Origin: Levilactobacillus hammesii DSM 16381
GTDB taxonomy: Bacteria > Bacillota > Bacilli > Lactobacillales > Lactobacillaceae
DNA length: 64,000 nucleotides
NCBI RefSeq assembly: GCF_001434395.1
Contig: NZ_AZFS01000044.1
Location: 124,001 to 188,000 of the forward strand
Reading direction: 5' to 3'
Shown: positions 1-7,893 of the stretch, piece after piece
Position numbering within the stretch: the first letter of the stretch is position 1
Layout: each line of letters begins with the position of its first letter
The notes under the pieces: model-generated
What the model saw: the letters and a program-made list of their open reading frames with translations, nothing else
Told to the model about the DNA's origin: nothing
Databases searched by the model: none
Position numbers and translations under genes: made by a program

Positions 1-207
1 ATTGTCCTGGTGGATGGTAACGTTGATTTCCTTACCGTATCCGGCCAGTGCTTCATCAACGGCGTTATCGACAATTTCATAGACCAAGTGGTGAAGCCCC
101 CGGCCATCAGTGGAGCCGATATACATCCCAGGACGTTTACGGACAGCTTCCAATCCCTCCAAAACCTGGATGGAGGAATCGTCATATTTAGGTTTTGCTT
201 TCGCCAT
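1..207 (-). CDS. parE: DNA topoisomerase IV subunit B, N-terminal part (cut by window edge)
   Basis: Only the first 69 codons lie in the window. They begin [20 protein letters not shown] and continue through [27 protein letters not shown] and the start of the ATP-binding GHKL domain. The E in [10 protein letters not shown] is the general base for ATP hydrolysis in GyrB/ParE. ParE with ParC decatenates daughter chromosomes. The lysine-rich start without a GyrB-style leader, and divergence from plsY, favour ParE over GyrB. ATG at 207-205 is preceded by AAGGGGA. An SOS-box-like palindrome overlaps the inferred promoter (see that entry). The ParE identity is confident; the rest of the gene lies to the left of the window. 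Confidence 0.9.
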   Translation of the reverse strand, partial: MAKAKPKYDDSSIQVLEGLEAVRKRPGMYIGSTDGRGLHHLVYEIVDNAVDEALAGYGKEINVTIHQDN

Positions 208-260
208 GCGTAAATCCCCTTTACTTTTACTAGTTTCAAATTAACTTTACGATACCCTTT

Positions 261-289
261 AGTTTACCGCAATGCGAACGTATGTTCAA
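261..289 (-). promoter_or_regulatory. Probable parE promoter overlapping a LexA (SOS) box
   Basis: On the minus strand TTGAAC (289-284) and TAAACT (266-261) are 17 nt apart, about 55 nt upstream of the parE start. The plus-strand sequence CGAACGTATGTTCA at 275-288 matches the Gram-positive LexA consensus CGAAC-N4-GTTCG at all but the last base and overlaps the -35 box. From memory, parE-parC belongs to the Bacillus subtilis LexA regulon, so the placement makes sense. The matches are seen directly; repression by LexA is inferred. Confidence 0.55.
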
Positions 290-378
290 ATGAATGGTCC
301 AAATCGCATGGGGCGGGTTTTCAGTAACCACATTATCATACCACAGGAAACTAAAAACTGGCTACTTTCCTGATATAA

Positions 379-407
379 TTGGCGGAACGGTTAAAACATG
401 CTAAAAT
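379..407 (+). promoter_or_regulatory. Probable plsY promoter
   Basis: TTGGCG (379-384), a 17-nt spacer and TAAAAT (402-407) preceded by an extended TG motif (TGC) lie about 75 nt upstream of the plsY start. A separate TATAAT at 374-379 lacks a convincing -35 partner. Confidence 0.45.
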
Positions 408-481
408 ATAGAGCAGCTTATTAGTGACGGCGACCAGCCTTTGGGTGATTGCCGTCGGGAGAAAGAGCGGAGGAATTACGT

Positions 482-1105
482 GTGAAATTAATTGGGTTAC
501 TCATTGTGGCCTACCTCTTGGGTGCCATTCCAAATGGCGTCTGGGTGGGTAAGACCTTCTTCCATACCGACATTCGGCAAGCCGGCTCTGGTAACATTGG
601 GACGACCAATACTTACCGGGTACTGGGACCCTATGCCGGAACAGTGGTCATGGTCCTCGATATTGCCAAGGGAACGGTCGCAACCCTATTGCCAACTTGG
701 GGTCACGTGACTACGGTCTTAGGAACTGCGACGCCGCTCTTATTCGGCTTATTCGCCGTCTTGGGACATACCGTTTCGATCTTTGATCATTTCAAGGGTG
801 GCAAGGCAGTCGCCACTTCTGCGGGGATGCTACTGGCTTATAACCCCATCATGTTTGTGATTGCGGCGGGTTTGTGGGTGAGCCTCATCTACTGGACCAG
901 CATGGTGAGTCTGGCCAGTATGGTGGCCTTCTCGTTGATCACCCTCATCTCGTTAGGGTTTCACGATTGGTACCTGACGGGGATTGCCTTGGTCCTCACG
1001 ATTTTTGTCTTTTATCGGCATCGGACCAACATTACCCGGATTAAGAACGGGACGGAATCCATGGTGCCATTTGGTCACGGCTATCATAAACGTCAAGCAA
1101 AATAA
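482..1105 (+). CDS. plsY: Acyl-phosphate:glycerol-3-phosphate acyltransferase
   Basis: PlsY transfers the acyl group of acyl-phosphate to glycerol-3-phosphate, the first committed step of membrane phospholipid synthesis. The 207-residue product is an integral membrane protein with about five hydrophobic helices. The three family motifs are visible: GSGNIGTTN at residues 35-43, KGGKAVATSAG in the middle, and RHRTNITRIKNGTE near the C-terminus. I chose GTG at 482 because GGAGGAAT lies just upstream and the protein then begins V/M-KLIGLLIVAYLLGAIP, as in homologues; a longer reading from 449 adds eleven charged residues with no ribosome site. It is transcribed alone, divergent from parE, a common Firmicute arrangement, and is followed by a strong terminator. 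Confidence 0.95.
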   Translation: MKLIGLLIVAYLLGAIPNGVWVGKTFFHTDIRQAGSGNIGTTNTYRVLGPYAGTVVMVLDIAKGTVATLLPTWGHVTTVLGTATPLLFGLFAVLGHTVSIFDHFKGGKAVATSAGMLLAYNPIMFVIAAGLWVSLIYWTSMVSLASMVAFSLITLISLGFHDWYLTGIALVLTIFVFYRHRTNITRIKNGTESMVPFGHGYHKRQAK

Positions 1106-1115
1106 GAACACGGAA

Positions 1116-1150
1116 GGCTCTCAACGGTCATCATCGTTGGGAGCCTTTTT
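1116..1150 (+). terminator. Rho-independent terminator after plsY
   Basis: An inverted repeat GGCTCTCAACG ... CGTTGGGAGCC is followed by TTTTTATTT, directly after the plsY stop. It may also stop minus-strand transcripts of the convergent epimerase gene. Confidence 0.85.
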
Positions 1151-1188
1151 ATTTGCGAAAAATAATGGGGTTAATTGGACCCGGTAGT

Positions 1189-2064
1189 TTAAAAGTAAGT
1201 GATTTGGTAACCGGCTTTAAATGACGCTTTGGCGGCCAATCTTTGAATTGCCACCTTACTGGTTAGATCACCGGTCGCTTGGACATCGTCAGCCAGTCCC
1301 CACCAAGGTTCGAGGCACACGAACGGCGCCTGCTTCGGGTAAGGTGACCAAATGCCCAAGTAAGGCGCAGCCACCGTCAGGGCAATCCCATGGTCGTCGG
1401 CCGGCGTGCTGAGCATAACCGTGGTCTCGTGGTTATCCAGCGTCAGCACCTGGGCGTCGTGGTCAAAGAGGTCGTGGTTCAGCTGCAGTGGTTGTTTGAG
1501 ATCCAACGGTACGGCATGTTGGGTATCGCTGTAAGGGCCGACCAGTGGGACGCGTTGATAGATCTGCTTCGGCGAAACCGTCACGTGATAATCCGTGAAA
1601 TCGGCCATCGCCCCACCTAATGGCAGGTTGAACCCGGGATGGGCCCCAAACGAGAACACCATTTCTGTTTCGGCTGGATTGGTAACCGTGGCATTAACCT
1701 TGAGTTGATGGTCAACTAACTCATAAGACAAGGTCAGAATGAAGTCCAATGGATACAGGGCCTTGGTTTGTTTGTCCGCAGCGAGTTCCAGACTAACCTG
1801 AGTAGTCGTCTGATCAATGACAGTGAACTCACGATCCCGCGCGAACCCATGCTGTGTCATGTGGTACGTCTGGTCATTTAACCGATACTGATTGTCTTGT
1901 AGCCGACCGACAATGGGAAAGAGAATGGGTGCGTGCCGGCCCCAAAAGGCCTTATCCGCCTGCCACATATACTCTAAGCCGGTTTCGTTATCCTTAACAC
2001 TGGTTAATTCGGCTCCCAACGGGTTGATTTGCACCGTCAGATAGTCGTTCTTCAACGTGATCAT
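1189..2064 (-). CDS. Aldose 1-epimerase family protein (LacX-like)
   Basis: The 291-residue protein has the LacX/GalM-like beta-sandwich pattern: WGRHAPILFPIVGRL near residue 45, HGFARDREF with the likely catalytic His, a central FGAHPGFNLPL, and a late CLEPWWGL that supplies the Glu used in mutarotation. These cytosolic enzymes interconvert alpha and beta anomers of free or phosphorylated sugars; the substrate cannot be read from sequence. ATG at 2064 follows GGAGGAATTTTC; an ATG five codons earlier lies inside that ribosome site and was rejected. The gene sits alone, between plsY and hslU. Confidence 0.85.
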   Translation of the reverse strand: MITLKNDYLTVQINPLGAELTSVKDNETGLEYMWQADKAFWGRHAPILFPIVGRLQDNQYRLNDQTYHMTQHGFARDREFTVIDQTTTQVSLELAADKQTKALYPLDFILTLSYELVDHQLKVNATVTNPAETEMVFSFGAHPGFNLPLGGAMADFTDYHVTVSPKQIYQRVPLVGPYSDTQHAVPLDLKQPLQLNHDLFDHDAQVLTLDNHETTVMLSTPADDHGIALTVAAPYLGIWSPYPKQAPFVCLEPWWGLADDVQATGDLTSKVAIQRLAAKASFKAGYQITYF

Positions 2065-2241
2065 GAAAATTCCTCCCACTTAATTCTTCGACACTTGCAA
2101 TTGGTATAACGTGCCTTCAGTTGCTGCCACTATCCACACTGAAGCCCTGCCGATAATGGTCTAATTTCGAAAGGGAACTACCCCTAAAGCATGAGTCCTC
2201 CATCTTTAAGTCATCCAATCTTATCATACCTTACGCCACGC

Positions 2242-2268
2242 AAAAGAGCCAAGACAACTGCCCTGGCC
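2242..2268 (-). terminator. Terminator of the xerC-hslV-hslU operon
   Basis: On the minus strand GCCAGG ... CTTGGC, six pairs including one G-T, is followed by TCTTTTG, 12 nt past the hslU stop. A possible promoter for the epimerase (TTGGCT, 18 nt, TATGAT at 2223-2252) overlaps it and is weaker evidence. Confidence 0.5.
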
Positions 2269-2279
2269 CCCACATCTGT

Positions 2280-3692
2280 TTATAGGATGTACCGTGATAA
2301 ATCTTTGTTTTGAACGATGTCGCCGATCTTGTCGTTGACGTAACTTTCGGTAATCGTCACGTCACCGGTTCCCATGTCAGGCCCCTCGTAGAGCAGATCT
2401 TCCAGGAGTTTTTCAAGAACGGTTTGCAGGCGCCGAGCCCCAATGTTTTGGTTCTCGTGATTCAATTCAAAGGCTAGACCCGCAATGCGTTCAATGGCTT
2501 CCATGGTGAAGGTCACCTTAACATTGTCGGTCCCAATCAAGGCAATGTATTGCTTGATTAAGGCGTTGTTGGGCTCCGTCAGAATCCGCACGAAATCGTC
2601 CTTGCTGAGGTCATTTAGCTCAACCCGAATTGGGAAACGGCCTTGCAATTCAGCAATCAGGTCGCTTGGCTTGGATTCGGCGAAGGCACCAGCTGCAATG
2701 AAGAGAATGTGATCGGTGTCGATCGTGCCGTACTTGGTCTTAACCTGGGTTCCTTCGACGATTGGCAGGATATCACGTTGGACCCCTTCACGGGAAACGT
2801 CGCCGCTATTTTGGCCACTCCCCTTGGTAATCTTGTCGATTTCATCAAGGAAAATGATCCCTGTGTTTTCGGCTCGCATGATGGCATCATGATTGATGTC
2901 AGCGTTGTTCACGAGCTTTTCAGATTCTTCACTAACCAAGATTTCCCGGGCTTCAGCAACCGTGACCGTTCGCTTAATACGCTTCTTAGGCATGATAGAC
3001 CCTAAGGTATCGTTCAAATCGATTCCCATTTGGCCCAACATGTTATTGTCCGTTGCGTTTGCTTGTTGAGGATCGTCCATTTCGAGTTCAACGGTGTGAT
3101 TCTCCAGTAAGCCTTGGTTGAGTTGTTCCGTCAAGGATAACCGTTCGTTACGAATCTCATCGGTCACTTCTTCTTGTTCGCTCGGCGCCGTGGGCATTTG
3201 TCCATTTTGCATTTGAGAGAACATGTTCATCATGTTGGAGAAGTCGTTGTTATTCTTGTTTTCCTTCTTCTTAGCGGGTGCTAACAGCTTAACCAGGCGC
3301 TTGTTGGCCGCCTGGGTCGCATCCGTGCGCACGTTCTTAAACTGGTCTTGCTTCTCCATCGCAACGGAGACTTCGACCAGGTCACGAACCATGGATTCAA
3401 CGTCACGACCGACGTAACCCACTTCAGTGAACTTGCTAGCTTCCACCTTGGTGAATGGTGCATGAACAATCTTCGCTAACCGACGGGCAATTTCCGTTTT
3501 CCCGACCCCGGTTGGTCCGATCATCAGCATGTTTTTAGGTGAAATTTCTTCTTGCATGGCGGCATCGAGTTGCATGCGCCGGTAACGGTTCCGTAAGGCA
3601 ATGGCAATCGCCTTTTTGGCTTCATCTTGGCCGATCACGTATTGATCGAGTAAGCCCACAATCTCTTTAGGTGTTTTATTAATTGCGTCCAC
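2280..3692 (-). CDS. hslU: ATP-dependent protease ATPase subunit HslU (ClpY)
   Basis: HslU is the AAA+ unfoldase that feeds proteins into the HslV peptidase. The 470-residue sequence has Walker A GPTGVGKT at 59-66, the pore loop GYVGRDVES, a long acidic, Met/Gln-rich intermediate (I) domain around 140-250, Walker B IIFLDEIDK, the sensor arginine region GAFAESKPSDLIAELQGRFPIRVEL, and the C-terminal RYIL tail that docks into HslV. The start is GTG at 3692, preceded by TTGGAGG. It is the last gene of xerC-hslV-hslU, 22 nt after hslV. In Bacillus this operon continues into codY; here it ends at a terminator and no codY follows. Confidence 0.97.
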   Translation of the reverse strand: MDAINKTPKEIVGLLDQYVIGQDEAKKAIAIALRNRYRRMQLDAAMQEEISPKNMLMIGPTGVGKTEIARRLAKIVHAPFTKVEASKFTEVGYVGRDVESMVRDLVEVSVAMEKQDQFKNVRTDATQAANKRLVKLLAPAKKKENKNNNDFSNMMNMFSQMQNGQMPTAPSEQEEVTDEIRNERLSLTEQLNQGLLENHTVELEMDDPQQANATDNNMLGQMGIDLNDTLGSIMPKKRIKRTVTVAEAREILVSEESEKLVNNADINHDAIMRAENTGIIFLDEIDKITKGSGQNSGDVSREGVQRDILPIVEGTQVKTKYGTIDTDHILFIAAGAFAESKPSDLIAELQGRFPIRVELNDLSKDDFVRILTEPNNALIKQYIALIGTDNVKVTFTMEAIERIAGLAFELNHENQNIGARRLQTVLEKLLEDLLYEGPDMGTGDVTITESYVNDKIGDIVQNKDLSRYIL

Positions 3693-3714
3693 TGTTCAGT
3701 CCTCCAATTTTAAG

Positions 3715-4257
3715 TTAAAGTTCTTCAGAAATAACGTTTTCGTTCGTAAAGATATCAATACCCCCGGCAATGTGAATGGCGCTTTCCGCGATTTCCTTAG
3801 CGCTCATGTCCGTGGCATGGTGGTGCAAAGCCGTGGCGGCAGCCAGGGCGAAGTTCCCACCGGAACCAATGGCCAGAATGTCATCATCGGGTGCAATGAC
3901 TTCACCGGACCCGGAAACCAGGAGCATTTCGTCCTTGTCCATCACGATCAGTAAGGCTTCGAGCTTTTGCAGGGCTTGGTCGGAACGCCACTGCTTAGCC
4001 AATTCAACGGCTGCCCGTTGCAAATTACCACTGTATTCGTTGAGTTGTCCTTCGAATTTTTCTTCAAGGTTGAAGGCGTCGGCCACACTGCCGGCAAAGC
4101 CCACAACCACCTGATTGTTGTAAATCCGCCGAATCTTGTGGGCGGTTCCCTTCATGATGACCTTTTCACCCATCGTAACCTGACCGTCTCCGGCCATCGC
4201 GTTGTGACCGTTGTGGCGTACCGCACAGATGGTCGTTGCTTCAAATTTTACTGGCAT
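3715..4257 (-). CDS. hslV: ATP-dependent protease peptidase subunit HslV (ClpQ)
   Basis: HslV is the N-terminal-nucleophile peptidase of the HslUV protease. The 180-residue product starts [17 protein letters not shown], so the active-site Thr lies in the TT at residues 8-9 after a short pro-segment; B. subtilis uses Ser at this place. GDGQVTMG, the SVADAF helix region and SGSGEV ... GGNFALAAA are family hallmarks. ATG at 4257 follows AAGGAGATTATAACT; upstream in-frame codons lie inside xerC and were rejected. It lies 13 nt after xerC and 22 nt before hslU, so is surely co-transcribed. Confidence 0.96.
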   Translation of the reverse strand: MPVKFEATTICAVRHNGHNAMAGDGQVTMGEKVIMKGTAHKIRRIYNNQVVVGFAGSVADAFNLEEKFEGQLNEYSGNLQRAAVELAKQWRSDQALQKLEALLIVMDKDEMLLVSGSGEVIAPDDDILAIGSGGNFALAAATALHHHATDMSAKEIAESAIHIAGGIDIFTNENVISEEL

Positions 4258-4270
4258 AGTTATAATCTCC

Positions 4271-5203
4271 TTATGATTGTTTCGGTTGATCCTTGTCTTC
4301 AGTCGCACGCGGGAAGAATTGGCGATAGTCTCGCTGTAGGTGTTCCCGCGTCACGTGCGTGTATATCTGAGTCGTTGAGAGACTGCTGTGTCCCAGAAGT
4401 TCCTGAACCGACCGCAGATCAGCACCGTTGTTGAGTAAGTGTGTGGCAAACGTGTGGCGGAGCATATGGGGATGAATCTCACTGGTGAGACTACTGCGCT
4501 TAATGATCTGATTTAACAGATAAGTCACCCCTGCCGTTGTCAGTTGTGCACCCCGTGAATTGATAAACACAAAGTCATGCTGCTGATGATACTTGGTCAT
4601 CAAGGGCGTTCTGGCAGCCGTAAAGTAAGTTTCCAGGGCATCGCTCGCGTAATGGCCAAACGGCACATAACGCTCCTTATTTCCCTTCCCATGAATCAAC
4701 ATGATGCGGTTGTCAAAGTCCACGTCACGCAACGTCAGATTGACGCATTCACTCACCCGAATGCCCGTGCCGTAGAGCACTTCCAATACGGCAGAGTCTC
4801 GCGTCGCCAACTGCTGGTTAGCATTTCCGGCGGCTGCGGTAAACAGCGCCGTCATTTCTCGCTCGTAAAAGAAACGTGGCAAGTGATTCTGATGATGTTT
4901 GAGTTGGACGTAGGCAAATGGATCGTCCTTCGCCAACCCATTACTCATCAAAAAGTTGTAAAACGAGCGCAACGTGGAAAGCTTACGGGCAATGGTGGTT
5001 CGGGCGTAGTGGTGATCGTAAAGATCGCTCAGATAAACCTCGACATCAAGTTGATCAATCTGAGTCCACGGCTTCTCACCGCCGTTATCCCGGAGAAAGT
5101 GACTGAATTCAGCCAAGTCCTCCTGATAAGCTTTCACGGTTTCAGGAGAATACTGCCGTTCCCCCTGCAGATACGTCATGAATTGTGCGACTGCTGAAGC
5201 CAC
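4271..5203 (-). CDS. xerC: Tyrosine recombinase XerC
   Basis: XerC, with XerD, resolves chromosome dimers at the dif site. The 310-residue protein has an N-terminal SAM-like core-binding domain ([19 protein letters not shown]) and a catalytic domain with Arg in [12 protein letters not shown], His-x-x-Arg in [12 protein letters not shown], the second His in [11 protein letters not shown] and Tyr in IYTHV. I placed the start at GTG 5203, eight nt after AGGAGG; a GTG at 5212 abuts the ribosome site and is less likely. A second Xer recombinase at 34.9 kb is assigned XerD, since this copy heads the hslVU operon as CodV/XerC does in Bacillus. Confidence 0.92.
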   Translation of the reverse strand: MASAVAQFMTYLQGERQYSPETVKAYQEDLAEFSHFLRDNGGEKPWTQIDQLDVEVYLSDLYDHHYARTTIARKLSTLRSFYNFLMSNGLAKDDPFAYVQLKHHQNHLPRFFYEREMTALFTAAAGNANQQLATRDSAVLEVLYGTGIRVSECVNLTLRDVDFDNRIMLIHGKGNKERYVPFGHYASDALETYFTAARTPLMTKYHQQHDFVFINSRGAQLTTAGVTYLLNQIIKRSSLTSEIHPHMLRHTFATHLLNNGADLRSVQELLGHSSLSTTQIYTHVTREHLQRDYRQFFPRATEDKDQPKQS

Positions 5204-5427
5204 GGCTGACACCTCCTGTACGTGTTAATGCTAGCAAACACACCCTCAAAACTCAACTAACTCATCAAAAACGGCGGCGAAAATGTCATGGTCCCAGTTG
5301 AAATTGCCGATAACCACGTCCTAGTTTATCAAAATAATAAACACGTTAGGGAAATGTTAGCAACAGTCCATCGCTGATTATGACCTTTATAATTTGAATA
5401 CCAAGACGATAATGTTAAAAATAAGTG

Positions 5428-5456
5428 TTGACAGAATCAATAAACATTTGTAAAGT
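5428..5456 (+). promoter_or_regulatory. Promoter of the DUF2087/GIY-YIG/CAT cassette
   Basis: A perfect TTGACA at 5428-5433, 17 nt and TAAAGT at 5451-5456 lie 24 nt before the ATG of the first gene. The leader is short, with no room for a riboswitch. The 5204-5427 stretch to its left holds the xerC upstream region and nothing else I can name. Confidence 0.6.
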
Positions 5457-5479
5457 AGTCATCACTGGAGGGATCACGC

Positions 5480-6232
5480 ATGAATTTACTAGAGTTGACG
5501 TTAACTGAGATCGAGCAAGGCTGGCATCATACCGATACGGCCCTGGTCTGCAACTACTGTGACGCGACGTTTGCTGACGATCAAGTCTTTCCTGTGGGCG
5601 ACGGATTTTATCCGGCAGCCAAGATGATCCAGTATCACCTGGCGACGGTTCACCCACAAGCCATTGACGAGCTGATTCGCACCGATAGCAAGTACAACAC
5701 GCTAACGGAGAAGCAACGGGCCCTGCTGTCTGCGTTTGCAATGGGGGCTAAAGATGCCACCATCGCCAAACAGATGGACGTTGCCGCCGCTACCGTTCGC
5801 CATCAAAAATTCACCTTCCGTGAGAAGGCCAAACAGGCTAAACTGTACCTTGCCATCTACGAGCAGGTCTTCAATCGGCCAACGAGTGCCGATGAATTGG
5901 TCCGTCTGCCCGAACAGTCGGGTATGGAGGATGACCGTTTTGCGATCACAATCGCCGAATATACGCAACTGGTTGCCAAGTATTTCACGACCACTGACCC
6001 GCTACGACTGGCTAGATGGCCGAAACACCAAAAGGCCATTCTGGCCGTGTTAAAGCGGATCACCGCGACTTTACCAGCCGACCAACACTTCACCGAGCGC
6101 GAATTAACGGACCAGTTAAAACCCATTTACGCCGACTTTCCGCTATTGCGCCGTTATCTCGTCGACTATGGTTTCTTGCGGCGGACGGATGGTGGGCGCG
6201 ACTATTGGCGTAACCCTAGCTATAAGGAGTAG
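5480..6232 (+). CDS. Putative transcriptional regulator: zinc-finger-like N-terminus, HTH and DUF2087 domain
   Basis: The 250-residue protein has three parts. Residues about 25-65 contain CNYCDATF and, after about 30 residues, HLATVH: a C-x2-C ... H-x4-H pattern typical of a small zinc-binding finger. Residues about 75-125 (LTEKQRALLSAFAMGAKDATIAKQ) look like a LuxR/GerE-type helix-turn-helix. The C-terminal third (RWPKHQKAILAVLKRI ... LLRRYLVDYGFLRRT ... YWRNP) matches the DUF2087 pattern. ATG 5480 follows GGAGGGATCACGC. It is the first gene of a plus-strand cassette whose next gene starts 4 nt after its stop. DNA binding is inferred; the ligand and targets are unknown. Confidence 0.75.
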   Translation: MNLLELTLTEIEQGWHHTDTALVCNYCDATFADDQVFPVGDGFYPAAKMIQYHLATVHPQAIDELIRTDSKYNTLTEKQRALLSAFAMGAKDATIAKQMDVAAATVRHQKFTFREKAKQAKLYLAIYEQVFNRPTSADELVRLPEQSGMEDDRFAITIAEYTQLVAKYFTTTDPLRLARWPKHQKAILAVLKRITATLPADQHFTERELTDQLKPIYADFPLLRRYLVDYGFLRRTDGGRDYWRNPSYKE

Positions 6233-6236
6233 ACTC

Positions 6237-6566
6237 ATGAATCGTAAAGAATTGATGCAACAGTATAAGGCAGCACCTACATTTTACGGCGTCATCGAGA
6301 TCAAAAATGACCAGAATGGCAAGACCTTTATCGATGTCGCCCGCAACGTTCACAATCGCTGGGGCTATTACCAGACGAATCTGAACGGCAACTTTTATCA
6401 CGACACTGACCTACAAGCGGATTGGAATCGGCTGGGCGCTGCGGCCTTCAGTTACCGTGTTCTCTGGAAGGCGGATACCAGTGAGACCGACAATCTTCGA
6501 CAGGCACTCAAGGATCTCAAGGTCGAGTGGCTGGAGAAATGCCACCCCGCTTACAATCAACATTAA
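6237..6566 (+). CDS. Small GIY-YIG-like family protein
   Basis: This 109-residue protein resembles the short GIY-YIG proteins that often sit beside DUF2087 regulators in Firmicutes (from memory). The fold's first strands are seen in FYGVIEIKNDQNGKTFIDVA and then NVHNRWGYYQTNL. The second motif reads FID where a nuclease would have YIG/FIG, so the catalytic site may be degenerate. The C-terminal half is Trp/Lys-rich, with FSYRVLWKAD and LEKCHPAYNQH. ATG at 6237 follows AAGGAG, which overlaps the stop of the upstream gene, indicating translational coupling. It could be a nuclease or a non-catalytic nucleic-acid binder. Confidence 0.65.
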   Translation: MNRKELMQQYKAAPTFYGVIEIKNDQNGKTFIDVARNVHNRWGYYQTNLNGNFYHDTDLQADWNRLGAAAFSYRVLWKADTSETDNLRQALKDLKVEWLEKCHPAYNQH

Positions 6567-6575
6567 GGAGCTAAT

Positions 6576-7247
6576 ATGACCATTTTAAATACCAACAGCA
6601 TGCCGATTGACCAGACGACCTGGTCACGGCGCGACTATTTTTACTACTTTACCAAAATGATGCCGACCGGGTTTACGTTAAACGTTGACATCGACGTCAC
6701 GGCGACTAAGGAATGGTTAGCGGCGCGCGACCTGAAATTCAACGCGGCCTACCTCTACTTGGTCTCCAAGGTGATCGCCCAGACCCCGGAATTCCGGATT
6801 GGTCGTACCGAAAAGGGGCAGCTCATTCGCTACGAGGTGCTACACCCCTCCTATTCTGTGATGCACACGGATGACCACAGTATTTCTAGCCTTTGGACCG
6901 CGTATGATCCAGACTTTCAACAGTTTCATCGCAACTACCTCGCTGACCTGGCGACGTATGGTGATCAACGCACGCCGATGCCTAAAGCCCCACAGAGTGG
7001 CAACGTCTACATGATTGGTAGCATTCCCTGGACGCACTTCACCAGCTACACCCCGTTACCGTTTACGCCACTCAACACGTACTTTCCGATCATCCAGGCG
7101 GGCAAGTATGAGCTGGAAGCCAAGCGTTGGCAAATGCCCCTATCCGTTACCATTCATCATGCGGTCGCGGATGGTTACCACGTCAGTCAATTTTTGGAAC
7201 AGGTTCAGTTGGCTTTTGATCATCCGGAAGTTTGGTTGGCGAGTTAA
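6576..7247 (+). CDS. Chloramphenicol O-acetyltransferase-like protein (CatA family)
   Basis: The 223-residue protein has the length and layout of trimeric class A CATs, which move acetyl from acetyl-CoA to a hydroxyl. The catalytic motif is HHAVADGYHVSQF near residue 190, matching HH-x3-DG. FNAAYLYLVSKVIAQTPEFRIG and YSVMHTDDHSISSLW correspond to conserved early segments. The region that reads PW-V-S-F-T-S-F in classical CAT is here PWTHFTSY: the first Ser is His, so chloramphenicol may not be the true substrate. It starts 9 nt after the GIY-YIG-like gene with GGAG upstream. Family membership is confident, resistance activity is not. Confidence 0.8.
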   Translation: MTILNTNSMPIDQTTWSRRDYFYYFTKMMPTGFTLNVDIDVTATKEWLAARDLKFNAAYLYLVSKVIAQTPEFRIGRTEKGQLIRYEVLHPSYSVMHTDDHSISSLWTAYDPDFQQFHRNYLADLATYGDQRTPMPKAPQSGNVYMIGSIPWTHFTSYTPLPFTPLNTYFPIIQAGKYELEAKRWQMPLSVTIHHAVADGYHVSQFLEQVQLAFDHPEVWLAS

Positions 7248-7295
7248 AACTTTCTAGACTGAACAAAAACTTTATGGTGCTAGGTTGAGAGGTAA

Positions 7296-7460
7296 GCATC
7301 CACCTGCGGCTGCCAGAGATTCCGGCTGCTGTGGGACCGCCTGCGGCCTGAAGAGCGGTCCTCCGGCTCGGTTTGAAGCCAAACACGTCCCACGCTGTAA
7401 GCCGATTCTCGGCTAACACCGTTGCCACGGCTGCCTCCATCTCTAGCCGCCTCCGGTTAA
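7296..7460 (-). repeat. Structured intergenic repeat, copy A (3' half only, inverted)
   Basis: Read on the minus strand, this copy follows the 3' half of copies B (16403-16846) and C (39252-39778): CCGGAGG-rich box, hairpin, hairpin, hairpin, then CCCACAGCAG and CTGGCAGCCG. The individual helices differ in sequence but remain paired: TTAGCCGA/TCGGCTTA replaces AAACTGGC/GCCAGTTT, GTTTG-GCTT-CAAAC replaces TTTGGAG/CTCCAAA, and GGACCGC/GCGGTCC occupies the third place. The 5' half with the long-range helix is missing. Confidence 0.65.
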
Positions 7461-7633
7461 GTTTGACGGTTATCCATAACGAATTGTGGTGGCCTTCAGT
7501 CTTGATCGTGATCAATTGCAACTTTGTATCCATGGGTGAGCCAAACTTGGGTTCAGGAACGGGTCAATTATCAACGTTGACCAGGATTCAATAGGTTTCA
7601 CCGGGTTATATAAGTCTACAAATCCGGTTTAAT

Positions 7634-7680
7634 AAAACGCCCCAAGCCCTGACATAGCCGTCAGAACTTGGGGCGCTTTA
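7634..7680. terminator. Bidirectional hairpin terminator
   Basis: CGCCCCAAGCCCTGACATAG pairs with the following CCGTCAGAACTTGGGGCG: about 16 pairs with few mismatches. AAAA precedes it and CTTTATCG follows, so it can work on either strand. It lies in the catA-topA convergent gap. Confidence 0.75.
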
Positions 7681-7759
7681 TCGTCTTGTGAGTCCCCACA
7701 TGATAGCCTTTTGATTGCTGTAGGGGATGCACCGATTAGGGGGTGATACGAAAATGATC

Positions 7760-7806
7760 AAAAAAGTGAGACTGAACTTCCAATTATTTCGTTAGTATAA
7801 GTAGCG
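7760..7806. repeat. Short dispersed repeat, copy 1
   Basis: The 47-nt segment with GAGACT, an A/T-rich middle and ATTTCGTTAGTA followed by AGTAG recurs at 50082-50129. Both copies share the core ATTTCGTTAGTA and the flanking AAAAAG...GAGACT at matching spacing. Function is unknown. Confidence 0.55.
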
Positions 7807-7860
7807 GCGTAGAAAATTGACCACGGTGTCCAGGACCATCTTTGAAAGCCAGAACCCATC

Positions 7861-7893
7861 AAAAAAGTGCCAATCCTCGAAAGGACCGACACC
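7861..7893 (-). terminator. Terminator of the topA operon
   Basis: On the minus strand GTGTCGGTCC ... GGATTGGCAC forms a hairpin followed by TTTTTTG, 20 nt after the topA stop. Confidence 0.75.

Noticed and set aside
7183-7533. Minus-strand frame of 116 codons across the catA end and repeat A
   Set aside because: Overlaps the catA-like gene antisense and crosses the structured repeat; no ribosome site and no family pattern.
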